Shown here in pieces: positions 11,241 to 21,260 of a DNA stretch of 64,000 bases; within the stretch, counting starts at the first letter, position 1; every line of letters begins with the position of its first letter. The translations under genes and the position numbers were made by a program. The stretch lies in contig CP110630.1 in assembly GCA_026210745.1 (NCBI GenBank), positions 4,092,001 through 4,156,000 of the forward strand. The letters run 5' to 3'. The notes beneath the pieces were generated by a model, which was not told the origin of the DNA, searched no databases, and worked only from the letters and a program-made list of their open reading frames with translations. This stretch comes from Exobasidium rhododendri. Its lineage: Eukaryota > Basidiomycota > Exobasidiomycetes > Exobasidiales > Exobasidiaceae.

Positions 11241-11431
11241 CGATACGAAATCGGACGACCGGCTTCAATTCCATCATGTACTACTATGCATACATCTCAG
11301 TTCAATAACATAAACAGCAGCAGCATCAGCTACGACGACGACAACAATGAGGATTGCGAGAGCGCGACGAGAGTGAGAAGTGCTAAAAGGTCTCGCAGGG
11401 TATCGAAAGTGTATAAGAAGTTGAAGAGCTC

Positions 11432-12754
11432 TCAGATGAGATAGGGAATTACGGCCTTGCGTCCCTTCGGATATCGACCACCTTTTCCATCGCCTTGGAC
11501 TCCGAACTTTCTTCTGTACCAAGCATGTCCATTGATGGCACGCGGCAGCATCACACTGACTTCCATGAGGGGAAACAGCAGTGGTGGGGCTGTCAAGAGA
11601 AGTGACCACCGACCTAGCGTTGTCAGCGGAGGACTGCTGCTCGATAATGGCGACAATGAGGACTGGGACAGAGCAGCGACAGCGAAGAAAAACCATTCCA
11701 GCCCTGTTTCAGTGTTTGTGTGGGTCAGTACTCTTTTTTGAAAGGAAAATACAAAGCGGTCAGACTCACATTCGGTGTAGTAATTGGGAAAGCTGATGAG
11801 CGAGTAAAGGCCGCCTTCCGGAATCTCATACCTGGGCGAGGCATGTGAGCTGCTGTCTGTGACACTCTTGACGTCTGCGTCCTTGTTAGCATTCGCTAGA
11901 GTACCTTGCGCAGGCCCGTCGCCTCGTTTGGCCGGTCGGCGAAGATTGAAGAGTATCTCATCGTGATAAACATTGGCGAGAAAGAAGATTGCCCAACCTG
12001 TGACTCCTATGAGAAAGGTCGGGTGTAGTAACGTCGACACGCCGTGTGGTAATAATCCAGCATGAGCAAGAGGCAGAACGGAAGACACGGGACCAACGGT
12101 GGCTACTTTGCTTTTCGGCAGAATCCCAGCGAACCATCCAGCCGTTTGGAGTGGGTTTGATGCCTTCAGTATCGACTTTGCAGTGAGCAAATTTGTCGGA
12201 ATCAAGAAGGCTGGAGAGCTGCCCCCCAGCCAAGAGCCCATGGTGAATCCGTTGGCAGTCTGACAAATGAAAGCAGAGAGAAAGACGGAGATGTGAGAAG
12301 ATGACCTTTTCGGACCGTAAATCGGTTGCAAGATAGCTCGGTGAATATAATGGATAACGAAGAGGGAGGCCAGAATGAGATTCGCAGCAGGCAGTTGAGT
12401 AAGATGAGACCACGAGGGATGCAGAAGTGAGCTAGAAATATTGCTGATCTTGCCCACCGGCTCGTTGGATAGCTGCTTGGAGGAGGCGAGGGCTAAAAGG
12501 CAGAAGATAGGACTAGGAACTTCCATAAGTGCAAAGGCAAGGCGCCCTGGCAGTCGAAAGTAGGACGTCGACGACGCAAAGCGACCAAAGGGTGCATTGA
12601 CCACGAAAAGAAGTGGGAACATCAAGATGAGAGATTTGAGATACAGTTGACAGCCATTATAGATCGAGGCAGGTGTCAATGAAGCGAGGAATGGGACAGG
12701 GATGGACCCAAAAAGCGCAGTAGAAGCGGCGCTTGCCCACTGAGTTGATGTCAT
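11432..12754 (-). CDS. 3-oxo-5-alpha-steroid 4-dehydrogenase family protein
   Basis: Integral membrane NADPH-dependent reductase of the steroid 5-alpha-reductase/DET2 family, expected in the ER. Exons 12754-11770 and 11703-11432 are joined in phase 1, giving 418 aa. ATG 12754 (AACAAGATG context, MTSTQW) is preferred. Multiple hydrophobic segments run through the protein. The diagnostic C-terminal domain is strong: YEIPEGGLY, SFPNYYTEW (its last Trp is rebuilt by splicing) LEWFFFA, FPLMEVSVMLPRAINGHAWYRRKFG and a final YPKGRKAVIPYLI. A loop rich in Asp, Lys and Ser precedes it. In fungi the substrate is unknown; sterol or polyprenol-type enones are possible. The extra length over the roughly 260 aa animal enzymes is in the N-terminal half. 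Confidence 0.88.
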   Translation of the reverse strand: MTSTQWASAASTALFGSIPVPFLASLTPASIYNGCQLYLKSLILMFPLLFVVNAPFGRFASSTSYFRLPGRLAFALMEVPSPIFCLLALASSKQLSNEPVGKISNISSSLLHPSWSHLTQLPAANLILASLFVIHYIHRAILQPIYGPKRSSSHISVFLSAFICQTANGFTMGSWLGGSSPAFLIPTNLLTAKSILKASNPLQTAGWFAGILPKSKVATVGPVSSVLPLAHAGLLPHGVSTLLHPTFLIGVTGWAIFFLANVYHDEILFNLRRPAKRGDGPAQGTLANANKDADVKSVTDSSSHASPRYEIPEGGLYSLISFPNYYTECESDRFVFSFQKRVLTHTNTETGLEWFFFAVAALSQSSLSPLSSSSPPLTTLGRWSLLLTAPPLLFPLMEVSVMLPRAINGHAWYRRKFGVQGDGKGGRYPKGRKAVIPYLI

Positions 12755-13072
12755 CTTGTTGTATCCTGAAGCCGGCGAATCGAGATGATGTGAGATCAAG
12801 TGCTTGCTAGATGGTGTGCGCGCTCGACACGGAGAGGAAACCGGGGGCGTGCGAGGTTGGAGTATGTGTGATATGACGCACGCTTACATAACTCACGAGA
12901 AACCCAACTCGCAGTTTGCTCTCCTCCGCGTGAACACCGCCTGCTGCACGCTCGAACATATCAACGATCGCACAGGGACAAGAAAATTCATGTTTAGAAT
13001 GGTGGACAGAAAGAAGCTACTAGAGTACAATGCATGAAGACCAAATCGTGCTGAAGATCACTCCTAAACTTT
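12755..13072. other. Spacer between two minus-strand genes
   Basis: This 318 bp spacer holds the promoter of the steroid-reductase-like gene and the 3' end of the next minus-strand gene. No coding or structural signal was supported. Confidence 0.4.
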
Positions 13073-13728
13073 TTAATTTGCCTTGTTGGCTAGTTGCTCT
13101 CCCTTTTGACGGACTTCACTGCCCAAGTCTTTTCCTGCTTTGCTAGCCTCTGCACCGAGCTCTTTTCCTTCACTCAGGACGTTTCTACCCTTTTGCTTCA
13201 AGTCTTCGACGGATCCTCCATTCTTGAAGTAATCAGTGAGGATGCCGGCTGCACTGCCCAGACCGGCTCCACCGAGCAGACCATTGAAGAGACCCGCTGA
13301 ACGCACTAGTAGCGTCGGAATTGAAGCAAGGTCTATGTCAGATATGTTGCAGCAGATCATCGCCTTTTATGCCAGGAAGACTCACGGAAAATGGCTGGAA
13401 CCAGCAGAGCGCCCACAACAGAACCTATCAATTGCATGTCATCCCGTCTGACTGTACTTTTGCTCATTCGCATCTCCATCGTCCGGGAAGCAGTTTTAGC
13501 AGCTGATTCCTGAGATGTCATTGCAAAAGCACCACCACCACCAGCACCTGCTCCCAGAATTGGTACTACCCAATTGTATCGAACAAGTTGACGGATGCTG
13601 AATTGACCCTTTCGCAAGGCATGAAGAGCATACATGGGGGTTGCGGCTAACGTTGCTAGTTGAAATCCATTGAGAGACCACCTCTCTACCATGTAGGATT
13701 TCTCTCCTGAGGCTTGTGGGATCGGCAT
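13073..13728 (-). CDS. Hypothetical small membrane protein with LEA-like tail
   Basis: Two exons, 13728-13386 and 13332-13073, joined in phase 1 (CAC codon rebuilt), giving 200 aa. Start MPIPQ at 13728. There are three or four weakly hydrophobic, Gly/Ala-rich stretches (FQLATLAATPMYALHAL; VVPILGAGAGGGGAFAM; LIGSVVGALLVPAIF; GLFNGLLGGAGLGSAAG) like small mitochondrial or peroxisomal channel-type proteins. The last 40 residues form an amphipathic helix with Lys/Glu/Gly periodicity (KQKGRNVLSEGKELG and following) reminiscent of LEA-type repeats. No named family is recognised. It is divergent from the Smr-domain gene with 333 bp between the starts. Confidence 0.65.
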
Positions 13729-14061
13729 CTTCTGAAAATGATCCTTCGGAACGATAAAAGAAAGAGCGATCGACAACGGCAGTATTGAAAAGAAGACAGA
13801 AAAAGATGAAAGGCGGCGAGAAAGTGGAGAGAGCCGAAAATCCGACTTTATCCGCGCGATTAAGACTAGATCGGACGGGCGAAAGAGAGCGAGGCGCGCC
13901 CATGCGGAGGGATCTGCTTGTCAGATGCAGACTTCTTAGTGTGAAAATCTAAATATGCAGAAGAAAGCAAAGGAAAACAGTCAGCCCGTCCTTGTTCACC
14001 TTCTTCTTAGTCCCCGTCGTCTGACTAACGCCTGCCTCAGTGATATCGATCCCTCACAAAG
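13729..14061. promoter_or_regulatory. Shared promoter, membrane protein and Smr gene
   Basis: This 333 bp region lies between divergent start codons. A pyrimidine-rich stretch and CTAACGCCTGCCTCAG just before ATG 14062 look like an intron end in the 5' UTR of the Smr gene. Confidence 0.4.
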
Positions 14062-15259
14062 ATGGACAACCAAATCATCAATCTGATAAAAGCGCATAAA
14101 TCGCAAATTATCCAGTATGGAAAGAAGCTCTTTCAGTATTTGAAGAATAGGAAAAATAAAACGCAAGGAGGAAACAGCGGGGGCGGTGGTGGGGGTGGAT
14201 ATGCTGGGGCAGCAGGGGGAGGGTACAATAATCAACAGCAACAACAAGGAGGATATCAGCAAAGCGGGCAACAGCATCAGGGATATCAGCAGCAGGGATA
14301 CCAGCAGCAAGGGTATCAGCAAGGTGGAGGAAATTACGGCCAACAAGGGCAAGGACAGTATCAACCGCAACAACAGCAATACTATGGAGGTCAACAGAAT
14401 CAAGGTAACTACGATCACCCTCCTCCCCAAGGGCAGTATGGAAGACCTACGACCACATCGCCTGCTCAAATGCCATCGGGTGTCAAACCTAACCACGGTC
14501 GATACAACGATAATGAAGTCAATCAGAAGAACGAGCATTACAAGCAACTAAGAGCTCAAGCACATAGCGAAGGGGATCGAATGGCTAAATGTTTTGATGG
14601 ATCTCACAAGGCTTACAGCAGTGGTGACAGCGGTCGTGCCAAGCAGCTTAGCAATGAAGGACACGAGCATAAGAGAAAGATGGAACAAGCAAATCAAGAA
14701 GCAGCTGATTGGATATATGTTGCGAACAATGAAGATAGTGGCCCTAACGAAGTCGATCTCCACGGATTATACACAGAGGAGGCTATCAGAAAGACAGAGC
14801 AGGCTATCCAAGAGCATCAACGGAAAGGGACTCCTGAAATTCGAGTCATTGTTGGCAAAGGGATTCATTCTCAAAATCATGTAGCTCACATCAAGCCAGC
14901 TATCGAGAAGATGATGCAAGAGTAAGTGTAAGGGTGCTCATTCAGACGACTGCGAAACGAGGCTGAACAATCTTACTCTGCCCCCTACTAGCTACAACAT
15001 TGCAGCCAATATTGATCCCAAGAATGCTGGCGTTTTGATTGTACACCTGCAAGGAGGAGGAGGAGGAGGAGGAGCACCGCAAGGAGCGTATCGAGACGCT
15101 GGCTTCACCCGAGACTTGGCAAAGAATGCTTCCGGTGACGAAGAGAATGTGAGTAAGCAGGGCAAAAGTGCAAAGCAAATGCGACTGCTACTATTTATTC
15201 TATACTTATGTACGGCCTGCTATCTTTCTCTTACCCGCATACAGTGTACAATCATGTAA
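14062..15259 (+). CDS. DUF1771-Smr domain protein with prion-like region and CaaX terminus
   Basis: Exons 14062-14921, 14992-15148 and 15245-15259, in phase, giving 343 aa. Residues 1-35 are basic and helical. Residues 38-140 form a Gly/Gln/Tyr-rich low-complexity region with repeated QQGYQQQGY units, of the prion-like, phase-separating type. DUF1771 follows (about 157-220, HYKQLRAQA to WIYVANN). The Smr domain (about 228-305) keeps VDLHGLYTEEA and IVGKGIHSQNH, the DxH and GKGxHS elements tied to RNA endonuclease activity in Cue2/NONU-1-type proteins. A poly-Gly loop encoded by a GGA repeat precedes the tail. The last exon encodes only CTIM, a CaaX farnesylation-type motif. The second intron is 96 nt and stopless, so retention would insert a hydrophobic stretch. 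The closest known relatives are fungal DUF1771-Smr proteins without a CUE domain. Confidence 0.88.
15055..15076. repeat. (GGA)n trinucleotide repeat in the Smr gene
   Basis: About seven GGA units encode the poly-glycine stretch after the Smr domain. Confidence 0.85.
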
Positions 15260-15461
15260 GTGCAGCACACATATATTCCCCTCCGCTTCATGTCATGTAA
15301 TTGGTTCGATTTTAGATTGCATGTGAATAGATTTCATTGTGCGAGCTTGCGTTGTACAGATAGTGTGTGTGTGTGTGTGGGAATAGAGGGCATGTTTTGT
15401 AAAGCAGAAGTAGGACAGTGAAACCCGTTTGGAAAAGGAAAGAAAAGGAAGAGACTCTCGA

Positions 15462-16385
15462 CTAGACAACGACCATTTTGTCCTTCTCTTCGTCTCGCCT
15501 GGCCAATTCAGCCTCTCTCATCTTCTTTTCGGCAACTTTCCTCATCTTGAAGTAGTCCTTGTGGAGACCGCACTCTGTTTTTCCTCCCTTGTCCTTCCAA
15601 CGTCCTCCTCTTTCGCTATCGCCCGTACCAGGCAGTGAGGTCGAGTGCCAATCACCAATACTTTTGTAGCCCAAGTCCAGGAGCTCATTGTAGGGAACGG
15701 CATTTGTCTTGACGTAGTCATCGACTTGTTTGAATGACCAGTTCAAGAAAGGGTTTACTTTTATAAGCCCGGTCTCATCGACCTCCACGGCGTTCAGATC
15801 AGCTCGATCCGATCCTTGACTTCTTCTCCTTCCGGTGAAGACTGCACGAACACCCAGTTCTTCATAAGCTCTTCTTGCTGGTTCTACCTTGACTAGATAG
15901 TCGTACGTCTCTTCATCCTTTTCCCAAAGGTTACTTCCCCACTGGTTTTCAAAAGCCTGAAGATCAGCGGTGCCTTTGGGAGTGTAGACGTACATTGGAG
16001 CAGAGTAATGACGAGCAGCTTTTTGAGCAAGGTTGACGGTTTGTGGGAAATGGTATAACGTGTCCATGAAGATCAAAGGCACGAGGTGGTGGACGGTCTT
16101 TTCGCCCAATTTGGCAGATCGCCGCGCGCTGATTCGAGAAATCTGATCCAAGCTGACGCAACCCGTCACACCAAATGCTGTTGTTTGATACAGTCCTGGA
16201 AGATTGTCGATGGCCCACTCTAGAATCTCTTCAGGAGTGGACGATGCCAGCTGAGTATTGATGGTGTCCAGATTGTTGATGACGTATTGAATTCGTTGGT
16301 TGTCCATCTCAGCCGTCGATAATTTTTGTGTTTGGGCAGGACTTTGCAGTGGCATAGCAGAAGTAGAAGCAACCTGAGCAGTCAT
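15462..16385 (-). CDS. MET16: Phosphoadenosine phosphosulfate (PAPS) reductase
   Basis: Thioredoxin-dependent PAPS reductase of sulfate assimilation, making sulfite from PAPS in the cytosol. It is one exon of 307 aa from ATG 16385 (MTAQVAST). The sequence shows AFGVTGCVSLDQI (nucleotide-binding segment), FMDTLYHFPQT (the substrate LDTGxxFPET region), ARRAYEELG, VFTGRRRSQGSDRA (the GRRxxQ motif), NPFLNWS, then GDWHSTSL. The C-terminal KTECGLHKDYF holds the catalytic ECGLH cysteine. The length is somewhat above the 261 aa of the yeast enzyme, mostly at the N-terminus. A CACGTG site lies about 410 bp upstream. The neighbouring P450 on the same strand is not obviously related in function. Confidence 0.95.
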   Translation of the reverse strand: MTAQVASTSAMPLQSPAQTQKLSTAEMDNQRIQYVINNLDTINTQLASSTPEEILEWAIDNLPGLYQTTAFGVTGCVSLDQISRISARRSAKLGEKTVHHLVPLIFMDTLYHFPQTVNLAQKAARHYSAPMYVYTPKGTADLQAFENQWGSNLWEKDEETYDYLVKVEPARRAYEELGVRAVFTGRRRSQGSDRADLNAVEVDETGLIKVNPFLNWSFKQVDDYVKTNAVPYNELLDLGYKSIGDWHSTSLPGTGDSERGGRWKDKGGKTECGLHKDYFKMRKVAEKKMREAELARRDEEKDKMVVV

Positions 16386-17049
16386 GGTGAGGAAAGGAAG
16401 AGAAGAGCACTTGATGTTGGACGACGAAAGAGAAGAGTCACAAACTCGAAGTATCCCCGATCGAGATGGTGAGAAAGGTGGTTTAAAAGATAGACTGATC
16501 GGTAAATCTCTTCCTCTCCTTTTTACGAGATCTCTTCGGGTTCGGCTCTTAGGGAGAAAAGGAATGTTCACAAATTCAGGACGACAGACAGGGAAAACAA
16601 AAAAGAGGACAAACCTCCCAGCCGCCGCCGCCACTCATCAACAGGGCGAAACAATACGAGCGGCATTTGGAAGGGAAGTTTCTTCTTATTTACTTACGGC
16701 CGGTCTGTCACATTTCTGCTTCTCCTCCGTTATTTGTCACTGTGTTTTGCGCTGTTCGCCATCTAGACCACAAATCACGCCATCGCTGGAAAGACACGTG
16801 GGACCGTGTTTTCTGCAAGGGAGAATGCTACGCCGCGGCTAAACTCAGATCGGGGCACACAAGCGGGCCTTGTCAAAAGTCATCGTTTGATGTAGAGGGT
16901 GTGATGAAGCCGTGTCAAGGGCCGGTGACGGCATCAGATAAGATAAAGAGGCTATCTTAATAGGAGTTCCGAAGGCACACAAAGCCACACCGCTCACAGA
17001 GTGCCCCGTATCTTACTCATACAAGCTTATCAAATTGCAAATGATCTCT
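16386..17049. promoter_or_regulatory. MET16 upstream region
   Basis: This 664 bp region lies between the MET16 start and the stop of the upstream minus-strand P450. It contains CACGTG at 16795-16800 and a small GATA cluster at 16937-16956. No further gene was seen. Confidence 0.5.
16795..16800. promoter_or_regulatory. CACGTG E-box upstream of MET16
   Basis: A perfect CACGTG palindrome sits about 410 bp before the MET16 start. In yeasts Cbf1-Met4 acts through TCACGTG sites at sulfur-assimilation genes, so a role in sulfur regulation is a reasonable inference, although the base before it here is A rather than T. Confidence 0.4.
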
Positions 17050-19210
17050 TCAGAGATTGGATACCTTCAACGGGAGAGCAGCAATGTCCTGACCGATGAC
17101 GGTCGGCCGCAAGACAAGGACTTGTTTGGCGACAATCTGGTGTGAAGACGGCTCGAAAACATGCTTCGAGATCAGAGTGACCATCAAAGCTGTCATCTCC
17201 AAAAGTGCAAAGCGAGCACCGAGACTGGGTAATGGGAATGAGAGCGTATTTTCAGAGACAGGGTCCAGTCGATCTCGATGCTCCCATAAGCTCCCTTCAC
17301 ACTCACCAACTAGCAGGACCACTGGAAAAGGCAGGTAAACCAGCAGGCCCAGGCATGGATGTAGTCTTGTATGCCTCTGGTAGATTGTCCCATCGATCTG
17401 GGTTCCACTCTTCAGGGGAGGGCCCCCAGTACAATGGATTCATACTTGCAAGCTTGTAGCAGCATCCAACACGAGTACCTGCAGAGGGAAGGAGATATTC
17501 CACCAAAAGTAAGCGTCTGCAATTTAAAGTATAGATTCTCTGGGGAATTACTCACCTTTCTTCAGCAAAATTTGGGTCTTTGTTCCCTTGCCATCTCGGG
17601 TGGGGATAGGGCTGGTAAGGGGGCCAACGCAATCTTCCGTCACCAGCCTTTGCGAGACAGTCACTGCAGGCGCAAGTCTCAGTGTTTCCTTTAGGCAGTT
17701 CATGAGGATGTTCAGCTTGGGTGATTGCAATTCATCGTAGGATAGTCTACTTCTTTGGTCACTATCCCCGTTCTCCGCATTGATCTCGGCAAGGTATTCC
17801 TTGACGACGTTTCGTAGTCTATCTTGCACGGGCTGATTGTGGGCGAGATAATGCAGGCACATGCTCTGAAGAAAGACCAAGCAGACATATTTAAGTATGA
17901 CGGGAACGATGGAAAAGCCATACACACACACACACACACACAAGGAGGAAGGCACTCACTGTAGTCACTGAGGACGTCTCATATCCAGCAAAGAGGATCA
18001 CCTGAATCTGGCCTTCCAGTTCTTTCGCACTCATTGTTTCCGTCCTGCCAAATCTGTTCAGTTCCTTTTTCTTCATCTCTAAATTTGTGCGAATGATGAC
18101 GTCGACCAGGTCCTTCACCTCTTCCTCCTTCTTCTCGCCGTCAGTGACGCTTGCAGCTCCGTCCTCCTCTTCCATCTCTATCGTGATCCTCTTTATCTTC
18201 TCTGCAATGACGGATGAAGTGAACTCCTGCAACTGCTTGTTCTGTTCAATGATCGTCCGATTCGTCTCAATGATCGGGAGACCGATCCACTGTGGCCGCA
18301 GTATACCGGAAACGATCAGCAGCAGGATTCTCGGTAAGTCGAACTTGACAGATGCTTGCAGCAGCCTATTGTAGCCCTTTGCCAGTAACACATTGTCCTG
18401 GCCCTTTTTGAGGCACTGCAGAGAGAGAGGGAGAAAGAGGGTCTGTTAACGGTAATGTACACTCTCCACACTTCTCTCCACAAGGAGAAGAGAGAACAGA
18501 GGGTACACACCTCAAACTCCACACCAAAACCTGCCTTTCCGACAATATCGAAACTCGCACAGTCCATCAACTCAGTGACGTTGACTACTCCTACCTCGCC
18601 TGGTTTCCCGTTGTTCCACCTTGCTTGGCCTCCCTCCTTGACTATTTCGCGTAGCTTTTCTGACAATTCCTGCGCCTTCTCCGTGAATATTGGCGTCATT
18701 TGTTTGATGTGAGCTTGAGTGAAGGCTGGCCCCATGATTCGACGTTGCTTTGCGTGTTCCTGTGGTCGAGCCGAGACGAGGCCGTCACCAATCACGAAGC
18801 GAACAAATTCCTGCAACAGCCAAAAGCAAGATTGTCAGCAGGGGGTCTCAATTACGATCACCAAAGAATCAAAGAGTTCTGCTCACGCTTCGCATGTCTG
18901 TGCTGGGGAACTTCCTCACGTCGCTCAGGACGAAATTGAGCAGTGCTGGATCCCCTGCAATGAGGGACGAAGCGCCCAATGGCTCGGGAAGGACGTATAC
19001 ATCCGATTTGAATCTTCTAGCATAGTCGACTAAGCGTGAACCAGCTTGCTTTTCTGGTCCAGAGTCTCGCTCTCCTTCATTGCCGAGTAACCAGGACTGC
19101 TGGTCAGCAATGTGGATGTCATGGTAGGGGTGGATGGAGGTGAAGTATTTGAAAATAAAGTACGAAAAGGCTGCAGCGGCTAGTGTCGAAAGTGCAGTCA
19201 CATAAGTCAT
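17050..19210 (-). CDS. Cytochrome P450 monooxygenase
   Basis: Membrane-anchored P450, six exons: 19210-18887, 18810-18511, 18415-17960, 17865-17556, 17478-17307 and 17224-17050; all phases agree and the product is 578 aa. The N-terminal anchor is YVTALSTLAAAAFSYFIF. ARPQEHAKQRRIMGPAF is the helix C region. The oxygen-binding I helix is FAGYETSSVTT, at the end of exon 3. The ExxR motif is KETLRLAPAV and the PERF-like segment is EEWNPDRW. The heme loop, rebuilt across intron 5, is FSSGPASCLGARFAL: Cys and Gly are kept but the usual Arg two before Cys is Ala. Intron 3 contains an (AC)n repeat. The substrate is unknown. It is not in an obvious metabolite cluster. Confidence 0.92.
17922..17942. 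repeat. (AC)n microsatellite in P450 intron 3
   Basis: About ten AC units lie inside the intron between P450 exons 3 and 4 (TG on the coding strand), just after the donor site. Confidence 0.9.
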
Positions 19211-19769
19211 GGTGTGGCGGCACAGATCAAGGATAGCGGATGGAGTGAGATTGCGTCCGAGCAAGTCGCAGCAGATGAGCACCAGTGTAGTCTAATATGT
19301 GGTTCAAACGGCAGGTGAAAGAGGTTTGCAAGTCAAGCAGCAGACAGGAACAAGATCATCCCACTCACAAGGAAGGCGTTCATTACCTTACGTGTCTATG
19401 ACGACGGTATTTCGCCGGCTGCCTTTAGTTTAAACTTTTCTCTCAATTGGAAATTCGATTCTTACTAAGTCGTCCTTCCCGTCGACCCTATCTATTCTTT
19501 GGCTTTACTTCAACCCTAATCTGTACATTTGTACCGTCTTGATCGATTGTGGCTTTTCGAGGACAATTAAGAGATCTTTGAGACGCGCGCCTGACAGTAA
19601 GCTCGAGGTCATCTCTTGCTGTGTATGGAAGGAGCCCACGTCTCGCTCCCAGCAGATGAGATCGGCTCGGTGTGCATACCGTTGCGTCACTGAGAAGCAA
19701 TTGTCATTCGAGAGTTATATATGTACACAAAAGGAATTATAATCCCCCACCGCCGTATGTGTCTCCGCA
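19211..19769. other. Spacer between GPD1 3' end and P450 5' end
   Basis: This 559 bp region contains the P450 promoter and the GPD1 3' UTR, both on the minus strand. Two overlapping reverse frames at 19488-19700 have no family motif. No RNA gene was recognised. Confidence 0.4.
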
Positions 19770-21260
19770 TCACAGTTTACTCGTCAGCTCCTTCGGAATA
19801 CCACCTTCGAACGCTATGTTATACACCGCCTTGAAGAGTGGATAGTCGTCCACCTTCCCTCTTGCTAGTAGAAAGCTATGAACTTCCTTTGCTGTTTCGC
19901 TTCCTTGTAGCTTCTGTCCGTTGAGCAGTTCTTTTTCCAACTCGTCAAACGACTTCCCAGTCTTGACAAAAGCCTCTGCGCATTTGCGATTTCTGCCACC
20001 GAAGCCTGAGAGAAAGAAAGTTTCCATCTCATCAGAGACACTTTGATCTTCTAACGTCGGAAGTTCTTAATGGGGGGAACTCACAAGTGGTTATCAGATC
20101 TGCTATTCCCGCACTTGTCTCTGTAAATGTCTCTGCTTTGACTCCCTCAAAGAATTCTTCTGAGAAGCGCTTCATTTCCATCAGCCCGATACGCATGACA
20201 GCAGCTGTGAAAAAGAAGAAACTAAGATTTAGCAACTCCCCTAGCTACACACTGATCGCACCCACGCACCTTTTGCATTACTGCCCCATCCTAGCCCGTC
20301 AGTGAATCCAGCAGCAATAGCCACGACATTCTTGAGAGCACCACATAGACTGACACCAGCTACATCTTCCACCAACCCGACTTTGAACGTAGGCCTATCG
20401 AACACTTTCAAAAACGTTTCTGCACTTTCGATGTCACCTTCTCGATAACCGATCGTAGTCTCCGAGAATTTGTCTTCCGCGACTGGGAAAGGGAAGCAGT
20501 GGGGTAGCGGGATGAGAACGCTTTCGACTAAGACATGCTTCGTATCTTTCAACATGTAGACTTACCCTCATTGGCAATATTCGCTCCTGATAAAGCAGAG
20601 CACTTGCAGCCCAGGATCTCTTCAATGACATCCGCAAAGATACGAATCTGGCCATCTTTCACTTCTACGCCCTTGATCATCGAGATCGCTTTTGCGTCTT
20701 TTGCTACCTTGCCCTTGAGCTCTTGGCACACTCCGGGGATAAACTGCAAAGAGAAGAGCAGCGTAATTAGGATAGACCATCGCAGAATCACAATTTGCTA
20801 GACTCACCTGGTGCGGCAATACAAATATGAGCAGATCCGCTCCTCTCGCCGCCTCGACAGCGCTCGAGACAGCGACGACATTGTCTGGTAAGCGTACTCC
20901 AGGCAGGTATTTGACGTTTTCGTGCTTTTCATTGATAATCTCTGTCAAGTTCCTTCCGTCGATCTGTTGTTGCCGCAGAAGGTGAGCTTGATCTAGGATT
21001 GAGTAGAGTGCTTCTCACCCCGCAAGGGACTACTCACTTTCTCTTCATGAACGTACATCTTCACCTCTGCCTCGAAAAGCTCAGGGTAACGCAGCATGTT
21101 GTGACCTGCAATCCTAGCAATGGCGCTTCCCCTTCCAGATTGGAACCAACGCACGTTCAGTATCCTTTTCCATCACACCATGACGAGCAAGTGACCGATA
21201 AAAGCTTACTCACCAATTGCCCGACCCAATGATCGCCAGCTTATGCTTGTGTGCTGTCAT
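19770..21260 (-). CDS. GPD1: NAD-dependent glycerol-3-phosphate dehydrogenase, C-terminal SKL
   Basis: Reduces dihydroxyacetone phosphate to glycerol-3-phosphate for glycerol and lipid synthesis and redox balance. Seven exons: 21260-21214, 21131-21038, 20963-20808, 20743-20566, 20482-20270, 20204-20085 and 20005-19770; 347 aa. GSGNWGSAIA (split by intron 1, acceptor AAG) is the NAD loop. [29 protein letters not shown] (catalytic Lys) and GFGGRNRK are family signatures. The last residues are KELTSKL, a perfect PTS1 peroxisomal signal. The frame stays open upstream of ATG 21260 back to ATG 21554, adding up to 98 residues ending FGSRRLFSTSEAAE, which resembles a mitochondrial presequence. Osmotic or peroxisomal roles are inferred from the family. 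Confidence 0.96.

Noticed and set aside
13996-14547. Long Leu/Ile/Val-rich reverse frame opposite the Smr gene
   Set aside because: It is the complement of Gly/Gln-rich codons and mirrors repeat composition, not a protein.
17922-17942. AC repeat as part of a CRISPR or tandem-repeat array
   Set aside because: It is a simple dinucleotide run within an intron with no spacers.
19488-19700. Reverse frames between GPD1 and the P450
   Set aside because: Two overlapping frames look equally codon-like; neither joins to a neighbour by splicing or shows a motif.
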